From Siphonodentalium dalli (lineage: Eukaryota > Mollusca > Scaphopoda > Gadilida > Siphonodentaliidae), in the NCBI GenBank assembly GCA_032622095.1, contig CP136064.1, forward strand, positions 126,403,605 through 126,467,604: a stretch of DNA of 64,000 nucleotides, read 5' to 3'. Both the position numbers and the translations under genes were made by a program. The notes beneath the pieces were generated by a model. The model saw nothing but the letters and a program-made list of their open reading frames with translations, had not been told where the DNA came from and ran no database searches. Positions 32,904-45,069 of this stretch are shown here, piece after piece (position 1 is the first letter of the stretch; each line of letters begins with the position of its first letter).

Positions 32904-35176
32904 TAGTCCAGTGCATTTATGGTTTTACCCAGAACTAATTGCAACAGAATTTTTTTTGCTGGAATTGGTACATATACCCTCCATAAACAACATACTAAAA
33001 TCAGCAAAAATCGGAAAAAGGGAAATTAATGAATTTTGGGAAAAAACATTGGGAAAATTTGGTCAAATCATCAATTTATGGATGTTCATGAATGTATATA
33101 CAAGTCCTACAAATATCATGCCTGTTTTGTCGACCACATTTTCCTGAATCCAGAACTGGAAACCATTCCCAGATTCCTTAAGTATTTTTCTAGTTGTGTG
33201 CCTTCAAAAACGCGTGTTTACCTGTTTTCGGAGCCTTTATTTCGCAGAATGAGCCAAATGCCGTATTATACGGTTAATTATTTAAAAAACTAGAGCAAAA
33301 TTAATGACCTTTTCACTGTTTTGGTAATTTCCTCACTAGATAAAACACAAAATATAATTAATATGTGCATCTATGAATAAGGAGAATAAAATATTCTCAA
33401 ACAAAATGTGTGTTCCATTGTATGGACTTAGCCAAATTTGCCTTGACACAGAACTCGTGTGATGAAATGCCATATTTGAGGTCATGTAACTCAATAAATT
33501 AATATCCATATGCTCTGCTTTTCTCATAACATTTTGAGAATACTAGATTGAACAAATTGTGAAGGAATTTCCAAATACATTGGTGAAGAAAAGAAAATTA
33601 TGGTCCTATGAACTCTTAGTCTAGCCTCTTTTCTGAAAATGCTATTTTGGGGCGTTTTTGTCAATTTTTAAAGGTTTTTAGGTATATTCATAAAAATTAA
33701 CGAAAGTTTATTGTGTAAAATTATTTGATTTGTCCTTTTTGTTGAGAAAATAGCATTTCAATGGTTATACCAATGAACGCCACTGGGTTTCACTCATCAT
33801 TTTGGAAACTTACTCCAAATTTGAACGGCAGAAAAATGGGGTAGGGGAAAGCAAATATCAACAAAAACTTCAAAATTATGCATCTTGAAGCATAACAATT
33901 TATATTAACAGCTTCTGCTTACATTGTTTTTTCATACATAATTTCATATATCCTTTGTTTATGTTTATTGATAGAGCTGTAATATTTTTTGTAAAAATTT
34001 CGCAGTGAAATGTCAAATTGGCATTTTAGGATTGTTTTTATACAACATAGCCATAAAATTATAAATCAACGTCCGATAACGTATTAAGCAGTTTTATAAA
34101 GTAACAGGAATGTACACAAATTGGAAGAAAACAACATTGTGTCTGAAATGGATGTAATTTGGTGATAACATTACATTTTGTGATTTTTCCTACCCCTATA
34201 CCAACGTTAAAATTTGGAGTCAGTTTCCTGAAAAATTAAAGAAATCAAGTGACATACTATGGCATAACCAATGTAAGGCTAATTTTTTAACACTAAAGTG
34301 TTGTGGGAGGAAAGTTCAAATAATTTACACATTAAAACACCCATTGTGTTTTGTGTTTATGGCCCAAAACCTTTTAGAATGGACATAAATGCCTCAAACT
34401 GACATCTTTGGAAATAAGCTAAGACTAAGTATTCAAAGGGCCATAAGTTGATTTTCTTAAATAATGTTCTATTATTACCTTTACAATTTGTTCAATCCAA
34501 CATACTTAAAAGGTTATAAGAAAAGCATGGCATATGGGTATTAAATTATTGAGTTACATGACCTCAAATATTGCATTTCATCACACAAGTTCAGTGTCAG
34601 AGGGAAAATTGGCTAAATCCATACAATGGAACACACATTTTGTTTGAGAATATAATCTTCTTCTTAATTAGAGATGCACATATTAATCATTTTTTGTGTT
34701 TAATCTTGTGAGGAAATTACTAAAACACTGAAAAAGCCCTTCAATTTGCTCTAGTTTTTTTTAATAATTAACAATAAATAAGGCATTTTGGCTCATTCTG
34801 CGAAATTGAGGCCCCGAAAATGGGCCGAAATCAGGTAAACTCACGTTTTTGAAGGCACACAACTCGAAAAATACTTAATGAATCTGGGACTGGTTTTCAG
34901 TATTGGGTTCAGGAAATTGAGGTCGACACAATACACATGCGATTTGTAGGATTTGTGAATTTGATTGTTTTATATACATCCATGAAAATCCATAAATTTA
35001 TGATTTGACAAAATTTCCCCAAATTTATTTCACGAAATTCACCAATTCACCAATTTCCCTTTTTCCGATTTTTAGTATGTTGTTTATGGAGGGTTTATGT
35101 ACTTATTCCAGCAAAAAGAAATTATGTTGCAATTAGTTCCGGGTTTGGCATTTTTTCTCATAAATGCACTGGACTA
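32904..35176. mobile_element. 2.27-kb foldback element with ~0.9-kb inverted arms, copy 1
   Basis: The left end 'tagtccagtgcatttatg' is the exact reverse complement of the right end 'cataaatgcactggacta'. Inward, matching landmarks pair all along: 'aactaattgcaaca', 'cctccataaacaacatac', 'gtgccttcaaaaacg', 'ttcgcagaatgagcca', 'gagttacatgacctcaa', 'ttgaacaaattgt', and finally 'ggaaacttactccaaat' with its mate near 34,220. Arms run to about 33,850 and 34,190, leaving a loop of about 340 bp. Arms are diverged by perhaps 20-25%, so the inversion is old. No transposase. TA on both edges could be a Tc1/mariner-type target duplication. It interrupts a degenerate minisatellite. Confidence 0.9.
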
Positions 35177-36240
35177 TATCTATATATGTCGTGGATGTAT
35201 TATTATTATTGGTGTGTGTATTGAGTAGCTATATGATAATTGGTGGCGTGTTTGAGTACACTGTGCGTTGCTGAAATGTCGTGCGTGATGCGTCTGTGTG
35301 TGTCTCCATTGTGTCTCATGCATGTATGGTCATTTGTGATGTATTCGGGTATACCCGAGCATGGCTTTATTGTCATGTGAGGTGTACACTAAAACTAAAT
35401 TTTCAACATTTCACCACTTATCGTTTTATAACGATTTATCATAATATTAGTAATATTAGGATATTCATATTTCAGCTTGCATTTATATATTTAAAGAGCT
35501 GGGTTCGTTCGACTGGAGCACTTCGCGTAGATCAATGAAACTAAAACCAAATGAAAACTTAGAACCACTTCAATATTTATTAAAACCATTTTCCAATTCT
35601 CGCTGCAATAGCCCGTCCCATATGGTACCGTGATACCGGCTTCGATCGATCAGACGATGATAATCTGGCTTTATGCCAAGCTTTATGACTTACAATATAC
35701 TATCTCTGATTTGTCACCCAATAGCTTGCAGCATAATATATTGTTCTTATACCAGTCATAATTGTCGCCACCAACAATCGCATTCAAATCACACGCGCGA
35801 CTTATAGGTTGTATTGTTCTCATTTTTTATTTTCAAACCAGTAATTATTGAGAATTTTGTTGTTTTTAGACTAATAGTAGTATATTTTTATAATTTAGGT
35901 AAACATTTTGGTCTGAAATGTCCATCAGTTGGAAGTGTTCCAACTGTAGGAGGGGGTGAGTTAGGTTGGACATTTCCTTCCATTTCCAACAGTTTGAAAG
36001 CTTGATGTAAAAGTTGGAAAGTTCCAACACAAGAGCGGGGGTGCAAATGGAATTCTGAGAGCCTGGGAGTTTAATTTTCGGGCGTGGTGTGAAGTATCAA
36101 ATATTTCAAGGTTGGACTTACCCAACAGGAACCCTTTGACCACGTCCTTGTCTGTTGTCATTTCCGGGCGAGGTTGAATTTTGTCCAGTGTACACCTGTC
36201 CAGTGTTACAAGTGTACATTCAATCGTTTCAGGATACAGC
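35177..36240. other. upstream region of methyltransferase copy 1
   Basis: Right flank of the foldback (minisatellite-like to about 35,370), then AT-rich sequence. Positions 35,925-36,030 carry several 'gttggaa'/'ttccaac' words that can pair with each other. No clear TATA box or initiator is seen. An in-frame TGA at 36,175-36,177 shows that the coding frame does not extend further upstream without splicing. The same sequence is at 44,006-45,069. Confidence 0.5.
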
Positions 36241-37335
36241 ATGTACTGCACACAGTTAAGGTCATGGTGGTTCATGCGTCTGATATTGGTTGGTGTTCTT
36301 ACGTTGGGAACATACATGCTGTTTGTCGTCAACCATCGTAAGCAAGATCTGATATCAAGGTTCGTTAATGGGCAAGTAGTGGAAAAACTACAGAAGCAGA
36401 AAGAGCGATCACTGGAACAAAAGGCAGATGAAGAATCACAGTTTCATTCAATGAGCTTAGGTGTTGAACACATGTCGACTGCAAAATTGGAGGATAAAAA
36501 TATTTCGAAACCAAGACCAACTTTGTCAAAAACACTCGACTTATTCTGCTTCGATGGTTCAGATTGGTCAGATTGTAAAACACATTGCAAAACGAACTTA
36601 AACTTTCAACGCGCTAATCTGAAAACAGACAGTGGACGCGTTTCTATTTTTATCCACAATCCTGATGCTGACATTTATGTATCAGCAAGTATTCTGACTT
36701 ATGGATCATGGGAAGGGGATTTGATGCACATCGTTTGGACTCAGCTTCGTAAACACGAGGACGCCGTGTTTCTAGATTTAGGATCACATGTCGGCGAATA
36801 CAGTTTAATGGCTGCTAAGCTCGGAAGAGAAGCATATGCACTTGATCCTAACATAGCAAACATCCAGCGGCTGTGTCGGTCTGTTCAAAGTAACAAATTA
36901 ACATCGCCTGTCCGGATTATATATAATGCCGTCTCAAATAAACTTGCAAACGTCTCACTTTCACCGGTATCCGCTAATAATGTGGGCGGGACTACATTGA
37001 AAGAAGGCGGAGCCATCCAGACAGTGCGGCTCGATGATCTGTTGGTATTCATTCGTTCCAAGACGATTGTGATCAAAATGGACATAGAGGGCATGGAGGA
37101 TGAAGCGTTGATTGGTGGTGTAAATTTCTTCAAAGTTAACAATGTAGTGTTCATTCAAATGGAGTGGGGACAACACTACACCAAGAAGTCTGGTTTACAG
37201 ATCATTGACTTCATGCGCAGTCATGATTTAGAACCTTATGACAGAGCTTTGAAACACAAACTAGACGCCCGAGATCGGGCGAAATGGGATTTTGATATAT
37301 TTTGGTCAGCGAAGTCTAACCCAGTACTAACTTGA
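36241..37335 (+). CDS. membrane-anchored FkbM-family methyltransferase, copy 1
   Basis: Single-exon ORF of 364 aa. I start at ATG 36,241, the first ATG after an in-frame TGA at 36,175, with A at -3. Residues 9-30 (WWFMRLILVGVLTLGTYMLF..) form one hydrophobic segment after a short basic tail, a type II signal-anchor as in Golgi enzymes. Residues about 43-62 are charged and may form a short coiled coil. The C-terminal part is a class I SAM-dependent fold of the FkbM/Methyltransf_21 type: motif I VFLDLGSHVGE (176-186), acidic ribose-binding residue in ALDPN (D202), and KMDIEGMEDEAL (D281-E283). It likely O-methylates a glycan or other secretory-pathway substrate. Methylated hexoses are known in mollusc glycoproteins, but the link to this gene is inference. 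Confidence 0.9.
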   Translation: MYCTQLRSWWFMRLILVGVLTLGTYMLFVVNHRKQDLISRFVNGQVVEKLQKQKERSLEQKADEESQFHSMSLGVEHMSTAKLEDKNISKPRPTLSKTLDLFCFDGSDWSDCKTHCKTNLNFQRANLKTDSGRVSIFIHNPDADIYVSASILTYGSWEGDLMHIVWTQLRKHEDAVFLDLGSHVGEYSLMAAKLGREAYALDPNIANIQRLCRSVQSNKLTSPVRIIYNAVSNKLANVSLSPVSANNVGGTTLKEGGAIQTVRLDDLLVFIRSKTIVIKMDIEGMEDEALIGGVNFFKVNNVVFIQMEWGQHYTKKSGLQIIDFMRSHDLEPYDRALKHKLDARDRAKWDFDIFWSAKSNPVLT

Positions 37336-37424
37336 TGATTGGTATGTGCCCATGTCCAAGCTCCATACAGAGTTCGGTCCCCTACGCAGGACTTATCGCT
37401 GCCACCACCTACACATAATGTGAA
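37336..37424 (+). other. truncated 3' flank of methyltransferase copy 1
   Basis: Only 89 bp of native downstream sequence remain before the breakpoint. No AATAAA or ATTAAA is present in it. Beyond it comes the left end of the second block. Confidence 0.7.
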
Positions 37425-38285
37425 TAATTAATCACCCCCCTTTAACAAGGTTGTAGGGCGTTAATGACACCGGTTATACCATACCGCCGTTCAACCATGG
37501 TCAAGTGGTTGATATGTGGCAACCGCAGATAATCTTTATACAGTCTTATTAATAATATTTTGCGACCACTGTACTCCGCACTAATTTTTCACATGGACAC
37601 CTTGTAAACACCCAGTCCAGCTTTTCGTCAGCGCCATGCACCATATTAACTAAACACAATACATTATTTCAATTAATAATTTGTTTTACGGTTTAATTAA
37701 CATTCAAAGTTGGTCACTGCCCGACATTCGCCACTACTGGTAATATCGGTGGCCAATGTCGTTAAGGGGGGGGTCAATTAGAGCTTAGCTGTATACATAC
37801 ATGAACATGTAGACCATTCCAATGTCCAGATGCTTCACGTTCTTATCAAAACATGTCTGGCTACATGTGTGGTTATCATTCTGAGCGATTCGGCCATTTC
37901 CGCTTTTCTAGGAAATAACCTCATCCATAACTGGAAACCGTATTAGCGAAATTCTACATTATATGGCTCTGGTGATCAGGCAATGCCATTGACTTGTTGA
38001 CGCATAGATGCGAATGGAGAATAATTTATTAACTATGGCTTTACCAAACGTTATCATATATTAAATACATTAAACTCTCTTTGTGTTACATGTATCTTAG
38101 TATTTGTCCATTTACTGATACAGCGCATTGGAAGTGTACGATAAGCAAAACACTGAACACCGTGGCAATTTTTTTGGGAGAGTGATAATAATTCTGGTAA
38201 CCCATTCAACATCTCCTTGTAGCGAGGACTAGTGAGCGCTATAGCAGTATCTTTCAAACAACAGTTTTAATTAACCAATGTTAAT

Positions 38286-39590
38286 GGTCTCCCCATTTTT
38301 GAGTATTTTGCTTATCGCACACTATTTACAAAGGTTTGGGAGTTATCGCAAAGATTTGCTCCCCTGGCTGTGAATGGCTGATCGGTCTATTTTAGCATGT
38401 CCGGGCAATTATAGATTGATAAGTTGTTCACTCAGACCTGTTTAAGATGTCTGATGTATAATGTTCACAGAAGCCCGTTATCGGCAAAAAACCTTTGCGA
38501 CAAATCTCAAACATCTTTGCGATAAATCGCAAAATATAATCACCCAGTACGTTGTCTGAGAGTTCTCGTAAAGATGTTTGAGATTTATCGTTAAGGTTTG
38601 TGTGTTATCGAAAAGGTGTTTGTGATTTATCGCAAAGGTTTGCTCCCTCATCACTCGTGCATCTGGCTGTGAATGGCTGATCGGTCTATTTTAGTCCGAC
38701 CGGGCATAGATTGATAGGTTGTTCACTCAGACCTGTTTAAGATGTCTGATTTATAATATTCACAGAAGCCCATTAGTGCCAAAAAACCTTTGCGACAAAT
38801 CTCAAACATCTTTGCGATAAATCAAAAAAATTATTCACACAGTAAGTAGTCTGAGATTTATCGTAAAGATGTTTGAGATATATCGTAATGGTTTGCGTGT
38901 TATCGCGAAGGTGTTTGTGATTTTTCACATAGTTTTGCTCCTCTCACCATTCTTGCATCTGGCTGTGAATGACTGATCGGTCTATTTTAGCCCGACCGTT
39001 CAATTATAAATTGATAGGTTGTTCACGGAGACCTGTTTAAGATGGCTCATTTAAAATGTTTACACACAAATTAAGAATTTTTTAGCACAAACAAAGTTTG
39101 CCACAAATCTCAAACATGTTTGCGATAAATCGCAAAATATAATCACCCAGTACGCAGTCTGAGAGTCATCGTAAAGATGTTTGAGATTTATCGTAATGGT
39201 TTGCGAGTTATCGCAAAGTTGTTTGTAATTTTTCGCAAAGTTGTTTTGTGATTTATCGTGAAGGTTTGCTAGCCTTATCCCACATGCATGCTGGCTGTCA
39301 AAGAACGATCTGTCTATTTTAGCCCAGCCATGCTATTATATATCGATTGGTGGTTTACCCAGACCTGTTGAAAATGTCGGAGTATATTTATATTTATACG
39401 GTCCAAGTCCATTAATGCCAATGCATGAAAATATATCTGCGATAAATCACAAACCATTGCAATTAATCGCAAACCTTTTGTAATCAATCGAAAACCTTTA
39501 CACTAAATCGCATATACCGGTACTTATTGCAAAGTTGTTTGCGATTCGCAAAGGTTTGCAATTTATCGCAAGGTATTGTTTTTGGTATCC
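38286..39590. repeat. ~300-bp tandem repeat with TTTGCGATAAATCGCAAA core, copy 2
   Basis: Second-block counterpart of 29,460-30,764, with only scattered single-base changes (for example 'aaagaatgatc' to 'aaagaacgatc'). Confidence 0.8.
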
Positions 39591-40375
39591 AGCTAACTGG
39601 GACCTTGGCTAACTGGGACCTTGGCTAACTGGGACCTCAAGTCAGGCTAACTGGGACCTTGGCTAACTGGGACCTTCTGGCTAACTGGGACCTTGGCTAA
39701 CTGGGACCTTCAGATATATTATTTAAAAATATTTGATTCGAGTCGAGGAAGTCACCCATCAAAGCTCAGATTTGTTAGAACTTAGATATGGATTTTAGAA
39801 ATCTATTATTTTTCATTATCGGGAATACTTTCTGCCCCAGAACGCAGTCAAAATTGCGTTATTATTACCACTTGATTTTCGAGTTATCCATCCTTGTCTG
39901 TTTGAATAGAGTTTTGGTGTGCACATCTCGAGCAGGATTCATATGAATTCGAGAATAAATCATCATCATTGCCACACGAAATACACGTTACATCAGGTTC
40001 AGAAGACATTGTGCTGATATGCTGTATGACAGTAAATTGGCCTCTATATAGCTGTCCATATGTTGTCTTTACTGTTAAATACACTCACTGCTGATGACTG
40101 GTCAGTTGTTACAAGTGAACACAAGTAATCTGACAATGATTAGATCACAAGTGACAAGATCATATGGACCAACTGATTAAAACAACAATCGCTTTCAAAA
40201 CAAACTCACACATTCACTGTGAATGCCATGAGTAACAATCACTTTATTGCATCTTAACTGTGAATGCCCATAATAACCATCACTTTATTGACTTTATTAA
40301 CAATACATATTCATAGAAATATATAAGATACAAATAAGAAATTAAAATAGTGACCTTCAGTTTTATAGATTGACA

Positions 40376-40410
<35 letters not shown>

Positions 40411-40643
40411 TATTTTATTAAGTCAGGTTGAAACAAATCTAAAACATTTTTGAAGCAATAACATAAATAAAACAAACAATATTCTATTATCAATGTTCTA
40501 TTCTACTAATATATGTAATAAATATAACCAAGGTCCCAGTTAGCCAAAGGTCCCAGTTAGCCAAGGTCCCAGTTGGTCATGGTCCCAGTTAGCCAAGGTC
40601 CCAGTTAGCCCAAGGTCCCAGTTAGCCAAGGTCCCAGTTAGCT
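39591..40643. mobile_element. element bounded by inverted 16-bp minisatellite arrays, copy 2
   Basis: Same element in the second block, again with seven plus seven units. The first unit here is the perfect form (the first-block copy has 'gaactt'), and the (TA)n tract is slightly longer. Confidence 0.75.
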
Positions 40644-41731
40644 GACATTCTTTTTTTTTATTTATCGGGCTATTCTAGATCGATTGGTGTTTCATCCAGA
40701 CCAGTTGCAAGATGTTTGATTTATGTTTACTTAATATTATTGCACACAAATTCAGAAATTATTTTTGGACATTCAGACCAATTTTACTCCACATGCAGGG
40801 AACAGGGAATCCTGAAATCGAGATCTTAAACTTTGATTTAAGTACAAAATCACGATCAAGGTTCTATACTAATAAAAGTAATGCATGTATAATTCGGATT
40901 ATTTCATTATCACTATGCAATGGAGTGGTTTTGTACTTTATTCAATGTTTAAACGCAATAGCATCATTGGAATCTAACATGCCATTTTGTTAAATTTGCC
41001 GTCGGCCATGTTTCGCAATTTCGAGTGCTTGGTATCTGGGCAGATTCTCCGCTAAGTACCTATATGCTTGGTTCTCTGAAGTACCACATTGCTAGGTACT
41101 ATGCATAGTACCTAAATACTTCAAGAGTACCTGTCTTTATATTCGGTAATATAATGGGTGTGTCAAGAAAGCGTGTATTTCTTGCACTTCATATCGTGTG
41201 CGTCATGGCTTAGGTGACATAAAAGAGGAGTGGGTATTATATGCACAATCCCGGATAGAACCTAAATAATTAGCAGGTAATCCAGAGTACCAACAGTTTA
41301 GTACTCTAGAGTACCAAAAAGTTGGTACTCTAGAGTACCAAACATTTTGGTACTCTAGAGTACCTAAACTTTTGGTACTCCAGAGTACCAAAAAGTTGGT
41401 ACTCCCCCTGGGACAAAGCTTAGTACCTACGTAGGTACTCTGAAGTACCTATTTTTTAAAGAGTGTATGGGGTGACTGTAAGACCCTGTGTGGATTTTAC
41501 CATATGTGACTGTGATAAGTGGTGTGTATACATATGCTGTCTATAGGATTATGGGTGGGGTGTATAAACAGGGAGTTATTTTATGGTGATGGGCAATGTG
41601 TATATGGGTACCTGTAATGTACATTTACGGTCACGATTGAAGTGTATGTGCATACCTGGAGTAAGCTCGGTGTCAATGGCGAGTGTGTGGGATTATATGG
41701 AGTGCCCTTCTGCTAACGGTTGGATGTATAT
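40644..41731. repeat. GGTAC-rich segment with palindromic GGTACTCTAGAGTACC repeats, copy 2
   Basis: Second-block counterpart of 31,816-32,903, with palindromic units at 41,283-41,408. Confidence 0.6.
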
Positions 41732-44005
41732 TAGTCCAGTGCATTTATGGTTTTACCCAGAACTAATTGCAACAGAATTTTTTTTTGCTGGAATTGGTAC
41801 ATATACCCTCCATAAACAACATACTAAAATCAGCAAAAATCGGAAAAAGGGAAATTAATGAATTTTGGGAAAAAACATTGGGAAAATTTGGTCAAATCAT
41901 CAATTTATGGATGTTCATGAATGTATATACAAGTCCTACAAATATCATGCCTGTTTTGTCGACCACATTTTCCTGAATCCAGAACTGGAAACCATTCCCA
42001 GATTCCTTAAGTATTTTTCTAGTTGTGTGCCTTCAAAAACGCGTGTTTACCTGTTTTCGGAGCCTTTATTTCGCAGAATGAGCCAAATGCCGTATTATAC
42101 GGTTAATTATTTAAAAAACTAGAGCAAAATTAATGACCTTTTCACTGTTTTGGTAATTTCCTCACTAGATAAAACACAAAATATAATTAATATGTGCATC
42201 TATGAATAAGGAGAATAAAATATTCTCAAACAAAATGTGTGTTCCATTGTATGGACTTAGCCAAATTTGCCTTGACACAGAACTCGTGTGATGAAATGCC
42301 ATATTTGAGGTCATGTAACTCAATAAATTAATATCCATATGCTCTGCTTTTCTCATAACATTTTGAGAATACTAGATTGAACAAATTGTGAAGGAATTTC
42401 CAAATACATTGGTGAAGAAAAGAAAATTATGGTCCTATGAACTCTTAGTCTAGCCTCTTTTCTGAAAATGCTATTTTGGGGCGTTTTTGTCAATTTTTAA
42501 AGGTTTTTAGGTATATTCATAAAAATTAACGAAAGTTTATTGTGTAAAATTATTTGATTTGTCCTTTTTGTTGAGAAAATAGCATTTCAATGGTTATACC
42601 AATGAACGCCACTGGGTTTCACTCATCATTTTGGAAACTTACTCCAAATTTGAACGGCAGAAAAATGGGGTAGGGGAAAGCAAATATCAACAAAAACTTC
42701 AAAATTATGCATCTTGAAGCATAACAATTTATATTAACAGCTTCTGCTTACATTGTTTTTTCATACATAATTTCATATATCCTTTGTTTATGTTTATTGA
42801 TAGAGCTGTAATATTTTTTGTCAAAATTTCGCAGTGAAATGTCAAATTGGCATTTTAGGATTGTTTTTATACAACATAGCCATAAAATTATAAATCAACG
42901 TCCGATAACGTATTAAGCAGTTTTATAAAGTAACAGGAATGTACACAAATTGGAAGAAAACAACATTGTGTCTGAAATGGATGTAATTTGGTGATAACAT
43001 TACATTTTGTGATTTTTCCTACCCCTATACCAACGTTAAAATTTGGAGTCAGTTTCCTGAAAAATTAAAGAAATCAAGTGACATACTATGGCATAACCAA
43101 TGTAAGGCTAATTTTTTAACACTAAAGTGTTGTGGGAGGAAAGTTCAAATAATTTACACATTAAAACACCCATTGTGTTTTGTGTTTATGGCCCAAAACC
43201 TTTTAGAATGGACATAAATGCCTCAAACTGACATCTTTGGAAATAAGCTAAGACTAAGTATTCAAAGGGCCATAAGTTGATTTTCTTAAATAATGTTCTA
43301 TTATTACCTTTACAATTTGTTCAATCCAACATACTTAAAAGGTTATAAGAAAAGCATGGCATATGGGTATTAAATTATTGAGTTACATGACCTCAAATAT
43401 TGCATTTCATCACACAAGTTCAGTGTCAGAGGGAAAATTGGCTAAATCCATACAATGGAACACACATTTTGTTTGAGAATATAATCTTCTTCTTAATTAG
43501 AGATGCACATATTAATCATTTTTTGTGTTTAATCTTGTGAGGAAATTACTAAAACACTGAAAAAGCCCTTCAATTTGCTCTAGTTTTTTTTAATAATTAA
43601 CAATAAATAAGGCATTTTGGCTCATTCTGCGAAATTGAGGCCCCGAAAATGGGCCGAAATCAGGTAAACTCACGTTTTTGAAGGCACACAACTCGAAAAA
43701 TACTTAATGAATCTGGGACTGGTTTTCAGTATTGGGTTCAGGAAATTGAGGTCGACACAATACACATGCGATTTGTAGGATTTGTGAATTTGATTGTTTT
43801 ATATACATCCATGAAAATCCATAAATTTATGATTTGACAAAATTTCCCCAAATTTATTTCACGAAATTCACCAATTCACCAATTTCCCTTTTTCCGATTT
43901 TTAGTATGTTGTTTATGGAGGGTTTATGTACTTATTCCAGCAAAAAGAAATTATGTTGCAATTAGTTCCGGGTTTGGCATTTTTTCTCATAAATGCACTG
44001 GACTA
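41732..44005. mobile_element. 2.27-kb foldback element with ~0.9-kb inverted arms, copy 2
   Basis: Second-block counterpart, present through the 8.83-kb duplication and not an independent insertion: both flanks are identical to copy 1. Only a few bases differ. Confidence 0.9.
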
Positions 44006-45069
44006 TATCTATATATGTCGTGGATGTATTATTATTATTGGTGTGTGTATTGAGTAGCTATATGATAATTGGTGGCGTGTTTGAGTACACTGTGAGTTGC
44101 TGAAATGTCGTGCGTGATGCGTCTGTGTGTGTCTCCATTGTGTCTCATGCATGTATGGTCATTTGTGATGTATTCGGGTATACCCGAGCATGGCTTTATT
44201 GTCATGTGAGGTGTACACTAAAACTAAATTTTCAACATTTCACCACTTATCGTTTTATAACGATTTATCATAATATTAGTAATATTAGGATATTCATATT
44301 TCAGCTTGCATTTATATATTTAAAGAGCTGGGTTCGTTCGACTGGAGCACTTCGCGTAGATCAATGAAACTAAAACCAAATGAAAACTTAGAACCACTTC
44401 AATATTTATTAAAACCATTTTCCAATTCTCGCTGCAATAGCCCGTCCCATATGGTACCGTGATACCGGCTTCGATCGATCAGACGATGATAATCTGGCTT
44501 TATGCCAAGCTTTATGACTTACAATATACTATCTCTGATTTGTCACCCAATAGCTTGCAGCATAATATATTGTTCTTATACCAGTCATAATTGTCGCCAC
44601 CAACAATCGCATTCAAATCACACGCGCGACTTATAGGTTGTATTGTTCTCATTTTTTATTTTCAAACCAGTAATTATTGAGAATTTTGTTGTTTTTAGAC
44701 TAATAGTAGTATATTTTTATAATTTAGGTAAACATTTTGGTCTGAAATGTCCATCAGTTGGAAGTGTTCCAACTGTAGGAGGGGGTGAGTTAGGTTGGAC
44801 ATTTCCTTCCATTTCCAACAGTTTGAAAGCTTGATGTAAAAGTTGGAAAGTTCCAACACAAGAGCGGGGGTGCAAATGGAATTCTGAGAGCCTGGGAGTT
44901 TAATTTTCGGGCGTGGTGTGAAGTATCAAATATTTCAAGGTTGGACTTACCCAACAGGAACCCTTTGACCACGTCCTTGTCTGTTGTCATTTCCGGGCGA
45001 GGTTGAATTTTGTCCAGTGTACACCTGTCCAGTGTTACAAGTGTACATTCAATCGTTTCAGGATACAGC

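Larger units (their letters stand above)
28597..37424 (+). repeat. 8.83-kb tandem duplication, first copy
   Basis: Positions 28,597-37,424 and 37,425-46,253 are direct copies. I found only about ten substitutions plus length changes in a G run, T runs and a (TA)n tract. The 5-bp word TAATT is shared at the left edge (28,597-28,601), the junction (37,425-37,429) and the right edge (46,254-46,258), fitting microhomology-mediated duplication or replication slippage. Each copy holds one FkbM gene, one 2.27-kb foldback, one inverted-minisatellite element and a ~300-bp tandem array. Confidence 0.97.

Noticed and set aside
33036-33293. Open frames of 85-130 codons in the left foldback arm
   Set aside because: The right arm, diverged from the same ancestor, does not keep these frames, so they are chance frames in an AT-rich inverted repeat.
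36181-36240. N-terminal extension of the methyltransferase beginning at TTG
   Set aside because: Nuclear eukaryotic genes start at ATG. The first ATG is 36,241, and it places the signal-anchor directly at the N-terminus.
35961-36332. 123-codon minus-strand frame over the start of the methyltransferase
   Set aside because: Antisense shadow of the gene and its leader, with no domain; identical in both blocks only because of the duplication.
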